Below are positions 25,830 through 37,979 of a stretch of DNA of 64,000 nucleotides, one piece after another. Source of the stretch: Istiophorus platypterus. Lineage: Eukaryota > Chordata > Actinopteri > Istiophoriformes > Istiophoridae. How positions within the stretch are numbered: the stretch's first letter is position 1; each line of letters starts with the position of its first letter. A program made the position numbers and the translations under genes. The stretch spans positions 5,851,501-5,915,500 of the forward strand of contig CM029123.1 in assembly GCA_016859345.1 (NCBI GenBank). Reading direction: 5' to 3'. Below the pieces are notes generated by a model, which was given only the letters and a program-made list of their open reading frames with translations, was not told the origin of the DNA and searched no databases.

Positions 25830-26759
25830 CACTTTGCATAATTGTTGCTTTACATAAGGGTTTCACATTGTCTGCACATCCTTCATGTACCTGAGATATT
25901 TGGCCAAACACAAGTCATGTGACTCTTTTCAAACAGGCATTGCACATTTGGCGACTGCACTTACCATTGCGCAATCAATAACACGTTACGGAAAACAAAC
26001 CAAGAGAAGAGAAAAAAAAAACCTTTTCAGGATGTGAAAATCTGATCTGACCAGTCAGTAAAAACAATCTGAAACACTGCAAACTATGGGAACCAAACTT
26101 TCTGCTCAGGTTCACCGTTTCACAACACACAGATTTCTTTTTAAATGGAACACAAGAGGCACAACACAGAAATACTTTAAAATAACCGTTAGGTTAAAGG
26201 TGATTTTGTTCTCACACTGATAGGAAATAGTTTGAATATAAGCTCGTCAGTGAGACTATCTGGACTGGCAGTAATATAAAAGGCTTTACCTCAATGTGAC
26301 AATCATAACCAGGAAGCACCGTTATACTCAGTCCACTCAGGTGTAGGAAGACAGCCTGAGGACTGATACTGCTACATTATGAAGAACTGCAAAATATGAG
26401 ACAAGTCAAACTAAATCAATAAATAGAATATAATCACTAAAATCCTGTGTATAAGTGCACTTCCACTGTTTCACAAATTAAATATTTGTTTAATGTTTGC
26501 TCAGAAACAAAACACACAAGAAAAAAATACGTTAAGTTCGGTGTTAAACCCACTTTTGGAGACCTAATGTAATTGAAACTGACTCTCAAAGGAAACGAGG
26601 CAACAGAGTGAAAGGCTGACAATGGAGTTTGACCGGTAGAGGTTAGTTAGGCACAGGGGTCCTGCAGCATTTTGTTTCATAGCATTTCCCTCTGTATTTT
26701 TGTCATACTCCCTTTTTTTCTGTTAAAATTCAGCCAAAGAACTTTTCCCTGTGGATCTC

Positions 26760-26880
26760 TCACAGCATCCCAAATCCTTTGGCGTATGTGATGGCCTTGA
26801 GAAGTCTCTCTTTCAGTTTTTCTTTGGAGGAGTATTCTGGAAGCAGCAGTGCATTAAAGCAGGTGTGAGAGGTTGGAAGC
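26760..26880 (-). CDS. ube3a: ube3a last coding exon with catalytic cysteine
   Basis: After acceptor cttgcag the exon completes Arg799 and reads LPTSHTCFNALLLPEYSS, ending TYAKGFGML and TGA at 26760-26762. Cys806 is the thioester-forming residue of the HECT C-lobe. The terminal residues after it are intact. Confidence 0.95.
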
Positions 26881-29800
26881 CTGCAAGAAAGGATGAAAGT
26901 AAAAATCCTGCTGTGCCTGGTACTAAATGGTAAATGGCTGCATTTATAAAGTGCTTTTATCCACAATGCTTTACAGATGGCAGCAAGCTACTATGCGAGG
27001 TACTACCCAAACCAATGGGTTCAAACACTATGCTAGTACTCATCCACCTCAATGTTTTGTACCTGTCTGAGTCTGAGCCGTTCTTGGCGATGATCATTTT
27101 TAATTTGCCGAGCCCACCAACTGGTGCTCTGTCTGTGCCGGTGGTAAATTGGAGAAACAGCCTCTTTTGCTCCTCTGCAAAGGAGTGAATTGTTTCCCAG
27201 AAATCTCTGTGGGCATAAAATAAACAGAAACTTTAAACAGCAGTGAACTGAATGATAAAAGCAGTTTTGAAATGGGACCTGCCGCTTAAAACATGTTGTC
27301 AGATTATAATTAAAGCAGAGGGCTCTGGATGTGGAGAAAAGGATAAACCAGACTTACTTGATAATTTGACTATCTTTGCTATAACCTCCATCATATTCTG
27401 TTGTCTTTTCAAGTGCTTCGAAGTCCAGTTTCTGTGAAATCACAAGAGATTGCGTTGTGAATCATAAAACATGGCCACAATAAAGCAACAAAAATCAAAA
27501 TTAAGGTTTGCTTCCTCACCCTGCTTCCACAGATAAGCAGCTCCACTTCCTCTGGTCTAAACAAATATTTCAGTGGGGACTCATTTGTGACCATTAGGAA
27601 GCCTTTTTTGAAGGCTCTGAATTGCCTCTCCACACTCTTGTTCAGTATGTACTCCGCATACAGATCCACAAATTCCTATGAATTATAAATGTAAAAAGCA
27701 AAAACACCTCTAAATATATAGTAAAGCAACTGCTGACAATTAACTTTTTATATTTTTAAAAAGTGAGTCTGTCAATTCTGTTTCTTGTTGAGGAAAGAAG
27801 ATATAAAAGGTACCATCAACTAAATGACATTCATATCATAATTTTCAGCTCTTTCATAAATTTTAAGTTTTTATATGTTAATTTCAATTAAAGAGGAACC
27901 ATGAAAATGTGTCAGTTATTGTTTTTTCTACTTTTTTTTTTAAATAAAATTTGGTCAGAAAAAACTAAAATGAGCTTGACATCAAATCCCTATCTAGCTT
28001 GTACTGAAAAACTGTCAAGAGTGAACATAATCAGAGATCACTGTTGTGTTTTAAAAGTAGACCATGTAACTGATAAAAGAAGGTACACTGTACACATTCA
28101 GCCTCTTGTAAATGGTAAGTTTTTGTTGTTTATTGGCAATAAAATGCACCATTGTTCACGTGAGTATACTCATAGGTTTTTCTGGGTTTTGCCTTATTTG
28201 GTCTTCTGTGACTAGTAATTTGTGGCAAAAGTTAGACAGTTATTTTTTAGGTAGACATTGCTTTATAATGGTCATTTCTGAGCCAGTTTGTTTATTTCTC
28301 CTCTCTGCTTGCTATGTGCTACTGTTACACTACATTCTAGCACTTTTGGCCACAAAAGCTGCAGTCAGCAAAAAATACATAGACTCACTTTTAACACAAC
28401 AATTGATTTTAAACACATCACCTGTCTATTTTCCTTAGTAACAGGAATCTGGTCTCCCTGCTCCTTCAGGTCATATGATATTGGGTTTCCGAAAAGGTCT
28501 GTGTGTGAAATCTGGAAGGTGAGTGTCATGTCTTCCTCCACATTACCAGAATATTCAAGCAATCCCTTCAGACTTTGATAGAGGACCTGCAACCGGAGAA
28601 ACATTTTCTGTCAAGTGCTACAGTGAACCTACAGCAGTAGAAGATTTGGTTTTATGGTTGTGGTTTCTTTCCAGGAACTCTAAAACTGCTGCAAGATCAT
28701 GGTTCTACCAGTAAAATATACTACATGCACATAATTTTGGAAATACCAGACTGATATATAGTCTTTAACTGTGTAATAACTTTGGAGAAAGTTACTATAC
28801 TGGATGCGAGTCTGACAGGTCCAAGTAGGTCCCTTTCTTGCCCATGAGTTTCCTGTAGACAACCATTGGGAAATGGACATCCAGGATGCAGTTGTTGTAA
28901 ATGGCGAGCCCCAGGACGATTCCAATAAGAGTGTACTGCGCTTCATTCTCAAGTGAGGATGAATTAAACCAGAACAATTTAGTTTCGTCATCGAAGGTGA
29001 ACATTCCTGTTGAGAAAATCAAAGAGTGATACAAAAGCACATAGTTAAGACGTTATGTAAACTTATTAATCTGGTGAGTAGACTGATACCAAACTCAGGC
29101 CTGCACTTGAAATATGAAGATGCAGCCAGTATCTAGCTTAATAGCTTAGCATAAAGATTAGAAAAAAGGAAACAGCGAGCCTAGGTCTGACCAAAAGTAA
29201 TATAATCCATCTACCAGCATGTCTTAGGCTCATTAATTAACATGTTCTATCCTGTTTCTTCTCAGCTAACAAGCAGAGTCTCAAGGAAGTCACTGCTCCG
29301 GGACAAGAAATGGTGCAGTAAAAACCTGTTCATATAACCAAAAATTGTCATTCTTACACAATTTTTTATGGTGTAGAGATTTAACATCTGAGATATAGCA
29401 TTTGAATTAATGAACTTTAGAGGGGATGGTAGGTGGATTTTGTTACTTAGGACAGAGCCAAGCTGGCTTTTTCTTCCGTTTCGAATCTTTGCGCTAAGCT
29501 AAGCTCATCGTTCCCCCGCTGTAGCGTCATACCTGACAGACCGATGTGAGAGTAGTATCAGCCTTCTCATCTTGGCAAGAAATCAAATTTTCTGAAATGA
29601 TCACTTGAATATTATGTAAAATAGGGAGACAAAGGAAGTATATGTGAACACTGTAAAAATGTCTCACCTATGTCGAGATTGAAAATTTCCTCCAAGACCA
29701 ACTGAAAGAACTCCTTTGAAACCCCTCCTTCATCTACACCTTGCTCCCCCTCAAACTCTACAAACAACTGCTTCTTCAGGTCAGATGGGTTCTCCATGGA

Positions 29801-32599
29801 GATCATCTCCAGCTGCAACACAGAAGGGACTAAGTTAACTGATAAACACAGAGGGACTGAGTAACTTCCACACAATACAACGATAACCTAACAAATCATA
29901 CTGCGACTCACCCTGACAAGTGCATCATCAATGATGTGATCTCTGCGAACTTTGAGCTTTAGATAGGGGTTGGGCTGCTGGCCCTGAACCATGCTGTAGA
30001 GGGCAGTGAGGCGTCGCTCACTGTACATCCTGATCCTGTTATCATAGTAAAGTCCTTGGTTCTTGGTGATGACACTGAGGATGAAAGGGCAGCTCTGAAA
30101 AGAAAACTTAGTTTCAGCATTGACCTTGAAGAAAGTGAAATCCTTGTCCATCTCCACTACGTCGTTCAGTGACTCGTTAACGAAATCCTCAAAGGGGATG
30201 AGGGGTCTTATGCTATCTATAGGCCGAACTCCCAGTTCTTTCTCCAGAGGATCGATCCTAGGACCCTTCTTATAGAGGCGCTCCTCACCTAGCAGCTCAT
30301 GCAGGGTGAGCTCATCAGACTCGGACTCATCTTCATCCTCCTCATTGTGCTCGACATTCACATCACCGCCCAGGATATTTGCATAGAAGACAACCTTTAA
30401 ACACTGCGTTGCAGCCACCACTGTCTCATCATCATTTACCAGATTTTCAGTGTCATATTCATTGCTGACGACTGTGAAAGTGATGAGCTGCTGGAAGGTC
30501 TCCATCATACGGCGGATATGTGGGAGACCGTATGCTGACCAGAGCTTTGACAGTCTTGCAAGTGCAGTCACCGGCAATTTGCTCATTGCCTTGCAGAACT
30601 GTGGCAATGCCACTTCAAGATACTCGGGACTGTGAAGGTTACTGTTCTCCATCACGGTGATGAAGATATTCAGGTAATCTGGGTTTGTTTCGTACACATC
30701 GAGGTATTCCAGGTCAAGTTCCATATTTGGTGTGAGGTAAATGAGTGCGTTGACAAGTGCTGCCTCCACCTGGTCGATGGATAGAAGTCTATCATAGACT
30801 CTCCTCACGGCCTCGATGTCCACAGTAACACCAGAGGGGTCCAACTTTTCATTAGGAGACTCAACTGTTGAGGCAGCTGCAGAGGAAGCCCCCATTGTCT
30901 CCAAGGGTAGCTCACTCCGCTTCTCATGTTTTTCCCCATCTGTTGATGTAAGAGAGTCCAGGTTTTCAGTAGTGTTTGGTTCGTCCTTCCTAAAACTCTT
31001 CATCAGGGCTTCTGCATTAGAGAAAATCCTGCCAATTATGCGGATGAGTGCTGAGTAGTCCCCTTCCTCTTCGCAGAAACTCAGGATCATACACACAGTG
31101 TTTTCAGTGAGGTAATGAACATCTGCAACAAAACAGCAATATGAAAATTGTATTAGAGAGTGAGAGTGTGTGAACGTCAGTGCCAATTAGAATAAGAGCA
31201 AGTTTTTTACAGTACCTGAGAAGTTCTCCTTGGTGGGACAAAGGTCACTCATCTTACTGTCCAACTGAGTGTCTTCGTCAGCACTGGAGTCCAGATGTGA
31301 GGTGTCAGATTCTTTTTTGGAGGAGTGAGGACAGAGTTTGGCATTAATCTTAAACAGCTCAAGTGCTTTGGCAGCTGCGGTATTGTTATCCAGTGGCAGA
31401 AAATCACAACATGATGCGCAAAACTCATTCGTGCAGTTGCCATTTCCACAGCCTTCAGTTAACTGCCGAAAGTAGCGCTCAATTAGATGCTTTGCAGTCG
31501 CTCTGTTCCTGTGTAAGATATTCAAATAGGAAGTTAGACTGATGATTCAGGTTCATCGATTCTTAGCAAAAAGCATAGACACATATTGTTGACCAGTGAC
31601 AGAATTATTGTAATTTTGCCTCTGTATACAACCACAATGGATATGAATCAAATCAAGACGTAACTAAAGTGTAGCCTTTCAGCTTTAAATCAAGGCGTTT
31701 AACAAAAATATCACATTTGACGTGTAGGAATTACAGGTGTTTTTATGCATAGTCCCTCATTTTCAGAGGTTGAAAAGTAATTGGACAAACCCACATAATT
31801 ATAAATATCAGTATTGTTTTTTAATACCTAATATCCATCCTGCTGCTTCTATCAGCAGGATGAATTCAATTTAAAAATGTAACACATAGTTGATCTGGTC
31901 TCTCCTAAGGTTTCTGCCATCTGTCAGATAGGTTTGTTTTGTTTTTCAGACTAATGCACATCTTTGGATCACATATTAAAAGTTCCTATGAACAGCTACC
32001 TAATGCAAAGTCAACACTTGGAGTAAACTCCAGACCTTTTACCTGCTTCGTTTGTCATGAAAAAAAAAAAAAGTGAACAGGCCACACTTGGGCATGAAGG
32101 TGATCATTCGTCAATTGTCCAGTTACTTCTGAGCCGCTGAAAATGAGGGACTAGGTATAAAAATACCTTTACTTCCAAATGGTTATTGCAATATTTTTTT
32201 AAACCCCTTGAATTAAAGCTGAAAGTCTACACTTGAATAGCATCTTGATTTGTTCATTTCAAATCCATGTGTTGGTGTACAGAGGCAAAATTGCAAAAGT
32301 TGTGTCACTGTCCGAAAACTTATGGACCTGACCATGCTTGCAATACAAGTAATAAAACATGTCCAATGTATTTTGCAACCATACAGAGGATGAATGTGGA
32401 AAAAGCACATATTCTCTTTTAAAAAGGCTAAAACATAATCACACATAGACATGAAACAAAAATAAGAGCAACTAAGGATGCTAATCTCTCTCTCCCCCTC
32501 TCTCTCTCTCTCAAAATATTAGTTTAACTGACGGCATGTAAATTAGTTCGGCTACTAGTTTAACTACTTGGGTACATGTCCATATAGAGAGACTTACAT
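26760..32599 (-). CDS. ube3a: HECT-type ubiquitin-protein ligase E3A (UBE3A/E6AP)
   Basis: Minus-strand exons join in frame, in transcript order: 32598-32644 (last two bases AT start the coding sequence), 31216-31508, 29912-31122, 29668-29812, 28801-29006, 28422-28586, 27520-27675, 27358-27431, 27063-27206 and 26760-26880. They give 838 residues; human isoform 1 has 852. The enzyme takes ubiquitin from an E2 onto a cysteine and passes it to substrates; loss in human neurons causes Angelman syndrome. The AZUL zinc finger has Cys21, 26, 31 and 60 at the known ligand positions. A central region carries the ELTLHELLGEER helix after an acidic stretch. The HECT domain fills roughly the last 350 residues, with active-site Cys806 in TSHTCFNALLLPEYSS and C-terminus KGFGML. 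All junction phases agree. Confidence 0.96.
26926..27050 (+). repeat. Dispersed repeat fragment in the last ube3a intron
   Basis: The phrases ggtaaatggctgcatttata, aagtgcttttat and aatgctttacagatggcag resemble a common teleost interspersed repeat. It fills most of the 182-base intron between the last two ube3a exons. Confidence 0.5.
29080..29600. repeat. Head-to-head copies of one dispersed repeat (foldback) in a ube3a intron
   Basis: The left arm (about 29085-29260, plus orientation) has gcttagcataaagatt, acagcgagcctaggtctg, ataatccatctaccagcat. The right arm (about 29390-29590) carries the same series in reverse complement (cttagcttagcgcaaagatt, agccagcttggctctg, acaaaatccacctacca). Related sequence occurs near 43025-43560 and 54830-54945. 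The intron runs from 29007 to 29667. Confidence 0.7.
29912..31122 (-). CDS. ube3a: ube3a large central exon
   Basis: One exon of 1211 bases encodes residues about 99-502, from DVHYLTENTV to RRDHIIDDALVR. It shows the conserved RRMMETFQQLIT and SPEYLE..LPQFCKAMSKLP blocks, an acidic run NEEDEDESESDE, and the LxxLL-type helix LTLHELLGEER. The stretch after SFRK (about 140-190) is Ser/Glu/Thr-rich and the least conserved. Such a long coding exon at this place is typical of UBE3A genes. Confidence 0.95.
31216..31508 (-). CDS. ube3a: ube3a AZUL zinc-finger exon
   Basis: The exon begins with the G of the start codon, then NRATAKHLIERY, and continues through LTEGCGNGNCTNEFCASCC to KINAKLCPH. This is the amino-terminal zinc finger of Ube3a ligase, which in mammals binds the proteasome subunit PSMD4/Rpn10. 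It ends with one base that pairs with AT of the next exon to give Asp. Confidence 0.92.
31590..32340. mobile_element. Foldback element with long inverted arms in a ube3a intron
   Basis: About 200 bases at 31592-31790 match the reverse complement of about 32118-32336, with shared phrases aattttgcctctgta, aagtgtag, ctttcagctttaa, tagtccctcattttcag and gtaattggac (one arm gtaactggac). The roughly 330 bases between show no transposase. It looks like a non-autonomous DNA transposon with long terminal inverted repeats. It fills most of the intron between the AZUL exon and the exon at 32598. Confidence 0.75.
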
Positions 32600-32644
32600 T
32601 CGGCTGGATTCAGGTATCCTCCTGCAGGCCCAAAGGATGGTCCT
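32598..32644 (-). other. ube3a: ube3a 5' UTR exon ending in AT of the start codon
   Basis: A 47-base exon between acceptor ctttcag and donor gtaagt. It ends CGAAT, so splicing to the AZUL exon makes the ATG. The frame stays open upstream (ending PESSR before Met), parallel to human isoform 2, which reads EASR before the same Met. Whether a longer N-terminus is made depends on an in-frame ATG in an exon not identified here. Confidence 0.8.
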
Positions 32645-33499
32645 CTGAAAGAGAAGTGTGACAATGATGTTTTCCCTAGGCTATTTTGAATATACAGTAC
32701 AGCCTATAATAAAAGAGGCCTGCAAATTCTTAGTCAGTTATTCAACTGATTGGTTTTTAGGTTCCTGGGGAACAAAGACGCTTTTAGAGAAACACTAGTG
32801 ATGAACTGCTGTGTTGATCACAGCGGGAAAACGAGTCTCACATTTCAGTCATATTACGAGTATTTGGTAAAGTGGGAGCAATAGAATTTTCAGGGTTATA
32901 CCAAAATCAACATTTGAGAATTTGATTTCTGATAACGATAAATACCGTAGGTGAATATTTTTCTTACATAAACACAAAAACAAATATTTTTACGACTCAA
33001 TTTTCCTTTTAAGGGCCGTGACCACGGTTTGCATTGAGACATTTTACAGTTGTAAAATCAGTGCTCTCCAGTGGGCAAACTATGTCCGGTTTGAGACTTC
33101 TGGCAAATTACCTGAAACACACTGTATCTCTGCCATTTCTCTCTACATGTCTCTTTCTTACTCAGTGAAAAATACATTATAACATCAGCCGGTCTATGGA
33201 CCTGTGCCTTATATCAGTGGGGCTCGAGTATGTGTCTCTAATAATCACTGTCCTCCTTCGTGCTACTGTACATTCATCTGCAGAGGGACAGAGGAACTAA
33301 TGGAGCCAGATGTTAACAACGGTCCAGGAAATGAGGGGCGGCCTAAGGTAAAACATTACAATCAGATGAGTGACGTTAGTGTCTGGAAATAGTCCAACGC
33401 AAAACAAAACAAGAAAGTTAACATAACTGTTCATGAGCAATAAACAACATAAAGTCTCGTTGAGTCTCGTGTCTCGGCCTCATTCAGGTGCCTAAACCT

Positions 33500-34010
33500 G
33501 ACAGGTGACCAGCGCGAGCTGTCACGCAGATGTGATCCTAACGGCTCGAGCGGCTCACGGCGCCTTTAGCCGCCTCGTGCTAGTTCAAGGGGGAAACGAG
33601 CAAAACGAGCTAAAGACGCGGACGCGGTGTCGGACGGGTCCGGGCCCCGGGGCCCGCGGGGATCCGGGCCCCGGGGGCCCCGGGGCTCCGGCGTCACATC
33701 GCCACCGGCTGCGTGCACCGACCTGTGATTTCACCGCGAGTCTCGTCTCGTCTCCGTCAGTGACGATGCAAAAATTTAAGAGAAACGCGTCCTGGGCGGT
33801 GATAGCGGCTGTTTCAGCGGCTGTTTCAGCGGCGCCCGGCTCCGTCAGCGGCGCCAGGTCCCGTCGCTCCGGGGGGAGAGAAGCCGTCGGTCGGTCCGGG
33901 CTCGTCGGTGAGACTCCACCGCCGCGACGGTACCAGGTCAGGACGCGATGTGATGCGAGTCACAGCCAAAAGTCGACCGCTACCATCTTGTAAACAAGAC
34001 CCTCGTATAT
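33500..34010 (-). promoter_or_regulatory. CpG island with presumed ube3a promoter and first exon
   Basis: Strongly CpG- and GC-rich block 0.9-1.4 kb upstream of the first recognised ube3a exon. It contains two direct copies of tccgggccccgggg (33639-33652, 33663-33676) and a duplicated gctgtttcagcg near 33807-33830. A possible first-exon donor on the minus strand is CACAG|gtcggt at 33722/33723. The 162-codon plus-strand open frame over it is a composition artefact. Confidence 0.65.
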
Positions 34011-34654
34011 CCCGGCATGCAGCGCGGGGTCCCCCCCCCCCCCAGCACCACCAGCACAGAAAAACAAAAACACGCCAGTAATAAACCAGATGAGCCCACA
34101 GACGCTGGAGACGATTATATGTCAGAGTTCACACAGATTTATCATTTATTCATTGAAACACTGTGATTGAGACCAGTCAGCGGGAAGTCGAAGTTCAGCC
34201 GTTTCCAATATTTCTGTTTTCCCTCCACGTTAATATAATGAGGGAAAGGCTGAGTAACAGAAACTGCTCTTTGTATAATGCAGTGAAGTTCAAGAGCATC
34301 ACAGACTGCAGCCTCCATACAGCTGAATCAACACATCTCATGAAAAACCTTCTAACTTTCATGAAGGTCATTAGTTTTAGCTACGGTACATGTAGAATGA
34401 TTAATATATAAAACCCCCCAGAAAACCCAACGCATAAAACTATCACCTCCTGTATGTTTTCTCAGTTGAAATTCAAGAGAAAAAGAGAATTGGATGTTTA
34501 CATGTACACATTTACTTATTAAGGGGTAAGCCCAGCATCGAAACATACATATAATGCATTTAAAAACAAAGATCGTTACAAGTATGTTTACTGATTTATC
34601 TATTCTTTTCAAAATAACTGAATATTCAGATTTACTTTCACTGGCTTTTCTATC

Positions 34655-34800
34655 AGCAGTGGTTGAAGACGTATTCAGATCCTTTAAGTGTCACTTACTC
34701 AATAATATACAGGTAAGTCCTGCTTTCAAAAAATGTTACATAAATCAGATGACTAAAGCATTAGCAGCAAAATGTGCTCAAAGTGCCAAAAATATAGGAT
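34655..34800 (+). repeat. Dispersed teleost repeat fragment
   Basis: The order gtggttgaagacgtattcag, atcctttaag, aagtcctgctttcaaaa, agcagcaaaatgtgctcaaa fits a decayed copy of the same widespread repeat as near 17.3 and 20.6 kb. Confidence 0.5.
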
Positions 34801-37800
34801 CTCATTTCCCATGCTAAAGCAATTTATTTACTCATTATTTTTTTAAATATATATTTGCTAACAAGCATTCTGATGAAGCAAACTGTTGAAACGTTTTCTC
34901 ATGCAGATTCAACCACCACCAGTCCTCTGTATATTTACAATCCATTTGCACATGTTTAACAACTGTTGTAAAAACGGTTAAATTTAGAGTAAATATATTT
35001 TCAAACCTAAAAAAAAAATACAGTTACCATAAATTAGACAGACATTTGGTAAATTCTGCTAAATCTACATCTAAAAGGAAATTTGAAAAAAACACATTTT
35101 AATTCGGACACACAACACCGAGCACTTATTTTCCTCTGTGATGACCTCACCAAAGCTTGTGCCAGATGAGGAAAGGGAACGATTGAGATGAGCTCTATTT
35201 AAGCTGTCATGCAGATGAGAAGTTGCATAAGACAGGATATGTATAGTTTTGTAGTGCATAACTGGAATTACTGAATTACTTTTGTTACTTGTTGTGCACT
35301 TGGAATTACTTCATGCAAAACTATCAAAAAGAAAAGAGGAAAAAAAGCCTTTCAGAAAAGCCTTTCTGATTCATTTCTATGGCATATAAAGTAGCACAGG
35401 AGATGTAGGACTTAAGTGCTGCTCTTTTGGTTTTAATGGGATCCTGGTTCATGCCAAATAAGTAAATAAAAGTGTGTGAAAAGCTTTGTAAGAGGAACCT
35501 CAGTATATAGGAATCTGGGTTGTAAACTGTAATTTTGACGCATTTTAATGTTGTAGTTGGTCAGGACAGAGCCCATTTTGTGTACTTTATATTCTTGGTG
35601 GTTTAGTTAGTTTATGCTTTAATGATGTCTTGTATCTTATAACATGATAAGTCAGTATTGTTATGAGTGTAAAATGTTAATCTGTGAAGTAACTAGGAAC
35701 TACTGCATTTAGTCAAATTCCACCACTTACTATGTACATGTTCAGATGGAAATATGCAAAAGCATAAATACAGCAAATCCTTGATAAAGTATACTTCTCC
35801 ATTGATTAGTTCCTATCTCTAACTACTGTAAATTTATTATTAATTAATTTTTTATATTTAGTATGATTGGGGCGAAATCAGAGTAAATTACCTACATGTT
35901 ACTGAAAATATATACTCAGAGTATGTAATTGAAATCAATTTATAGCATGTTGGAAAACCACAAATCATGTTTGCTAGCAGTGTTGATGGAGGCCAACACA
36001 CAGTGCAATCTCATTTATAAGCTCTAAATCATATTCATAAACCATAAATCAAAACTGGTGCATGTAGCAGGTAGTCAAACCCCTGCCACCTCACTCTGCA
36101 GCCAGGCCTTGTAAATTATGCATTATCTAATCCATGTGCATTGCTCTCATGGTGCCGAGGAGATATTTGTTATTCTGCCGGCATTCAAGCTTGAGAAAGA
36201 GTGTAACACTTTGTGTGACATTTAGTTTCTGCACCGATCAGTGTGTCATGCTGCATACTGAGAAGATTTCATCTTAAATCACAAGATGCGTCGGAGGTCA
36301 GAACAAAGTAAATACAGAAATTATACACTAGAATAAAGCAAAGCCTAAAGTGGAAATAAATATTCTTACAATAAATGAGTGCATTCATACATGTTCCTGA
36401 AAGCTATCAAGCTACTTTCATTTGTGTTAATAGATGCATGATAGAATGAGGGAAATTCCAAATAAATACATGTATGTCATGTTGGTTGAAAGGATATGAT
36501 GCATCCTTTTGTCTCGCTTTCAGTGTGTAAATTTGATATTACTGCAGAACATGGCTGCAGTAATGTACACGGACACTGGGAGACACTGTGAACACACAAA
36601 GCATCAGGCATGCAGCTCACGGACACTTCTTACAAGGTGTTTTACCTTAAACTATCTAGTATTCCAAAAACAAACACCAAAGACTAGCGAACGTTCCACC
36701 AAGAGACATTTCCCCTTTAACTTTCCTATATTGTTTCCATATAAATAACTGTTTGACACCAAACAAAGTAAAAAGATCCAATATTTCATTAAAAAAAAAT
36801 TTCAATGTAAAATATTTAATTCTAATTGTCTACTCATTTAAAAACAACACCTCTTACATATGAAAATGAAAGACTGTTTTGTATGAAATGTTATACAAGA
36901 CTAGAGATTCAGCACAATTTAAAATAAGCCAATAGTGAAACACATGATGCCTCTATCAATGATAATTAGGGATATCTTTGCATAGAAATGATTCTCTTTG
37001 CTATTTTTAAAATTTTCATCTTAGTTTGAAGAGATGTTAAAAACAACTAAAGGGACACTGATAGTCTAATGCACATATTCCACCATCACAGCTGCATACA
37101 GGAAAAGCAAAGGGAGGAAACTCCGTTAATCCAAACTGTGGCCTGAGCTTTACACTGCAGTACACCCAGAAGCATGTTTTATCATTTCTATCTGCTCAAG
37201 TTGTTATGTTTAATGTTTCAAATGCAGGAAATTAAGAGTTTATCAGCCACTTATTCAGGTACAGATCCAACACTGAACATTAGCTGATATTAGGGGCCAT
37301 TGCTCTTTACTGTATGTGTGATAAAATGCGATTATATCATGTTCTTCTCGGCCATGCGATACGGATTAAAAGGACCTAAAATTGACATCATTGTGGCATG
37401 ACTCTTTTCCTGGAACATATCAATTAACCTCACTTGTACTGTTGGCAGTTTGGGAATGTGACTGCAGGGTGGTGCAGAGTTCAGGAGAGGACACTGAAGG
37501 TTGCATGTAGGACGGGTCTGTAGCGAGGAGTGTGGGATTATTTCATCGTGGTTGTCAAGTGTTTCCTGGAAGTGTGCCATACAACGAACAGAGACAGGAG
37601 TCAGTGAGGCAGTCAAGACAGAGCTGATGTCTTCTGTCATGAAGACACATGTCCTATAAAGACATGAAGGCCACGTCTCTGATCAGCCCCTCTCACTTCT
37701 GGCTCATAATCCAAACTCATAAACCCGAGGGATTTTTAACACTTCAGCAGAATGTGAGTATTGATGTCACCACAACGAGGGGTCAAATTGTTGAATGAAA

Positions 37801-37979
37801 TGCTTATGAGGCAAAAACAAGGAGATTTGCGTAGTTACTTTAGTTTATTCCCCCACTGTTTACACAGCATGAAGGTCCTTGTTCTGAAACATTTTTTCCT
37901 GTTCTTTTGCATGTTGCTATCCTCGCTGTGTGGCTCCAGGGAGGCAATGATGGTCAGTGGTCCAGACTAAAATATCTCA

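Larger units (their letters stand above)
24425..26759. other. 3' UTRs and spacer between convergent cnga3 and ube3a
   Basis: About 2.3 kb separates the stop codons of two genes that converge. A candidate signal for each strand lies inside (24828-24833 plus, 25824-25829 minus). No additional gene was recognised. Confidence 0.6.

Noticed and set aside
33283..33348. Exon-like plus-strand segment between ctgcag and gtaaaa
   Set aside because: It has plausible splice sites and an open frame, but no partner exon or recognisable protein, and it lies antisense in a ube3a intron.
33505..33993. 162-codon open frame on the plus strand in the ube3a CpG island
   Set aside because: Its Arg/Gly/Ala/Ser composition follows from GC content, and no domain is recognisable. 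It lies antisense to the likely ube3a first exon.
34031..34044. C homopolymer next to the ube3a CpG island
   Set aside because: It is a simple homopolymer, prone to sequencing error; nothing indicates function.
37332..37640. 102-codon minus-strand open frame between ube3a and atp10a
   Set aside because: No recognisable domain, no splice partners, and composition like the surrounding noncoding DNA.
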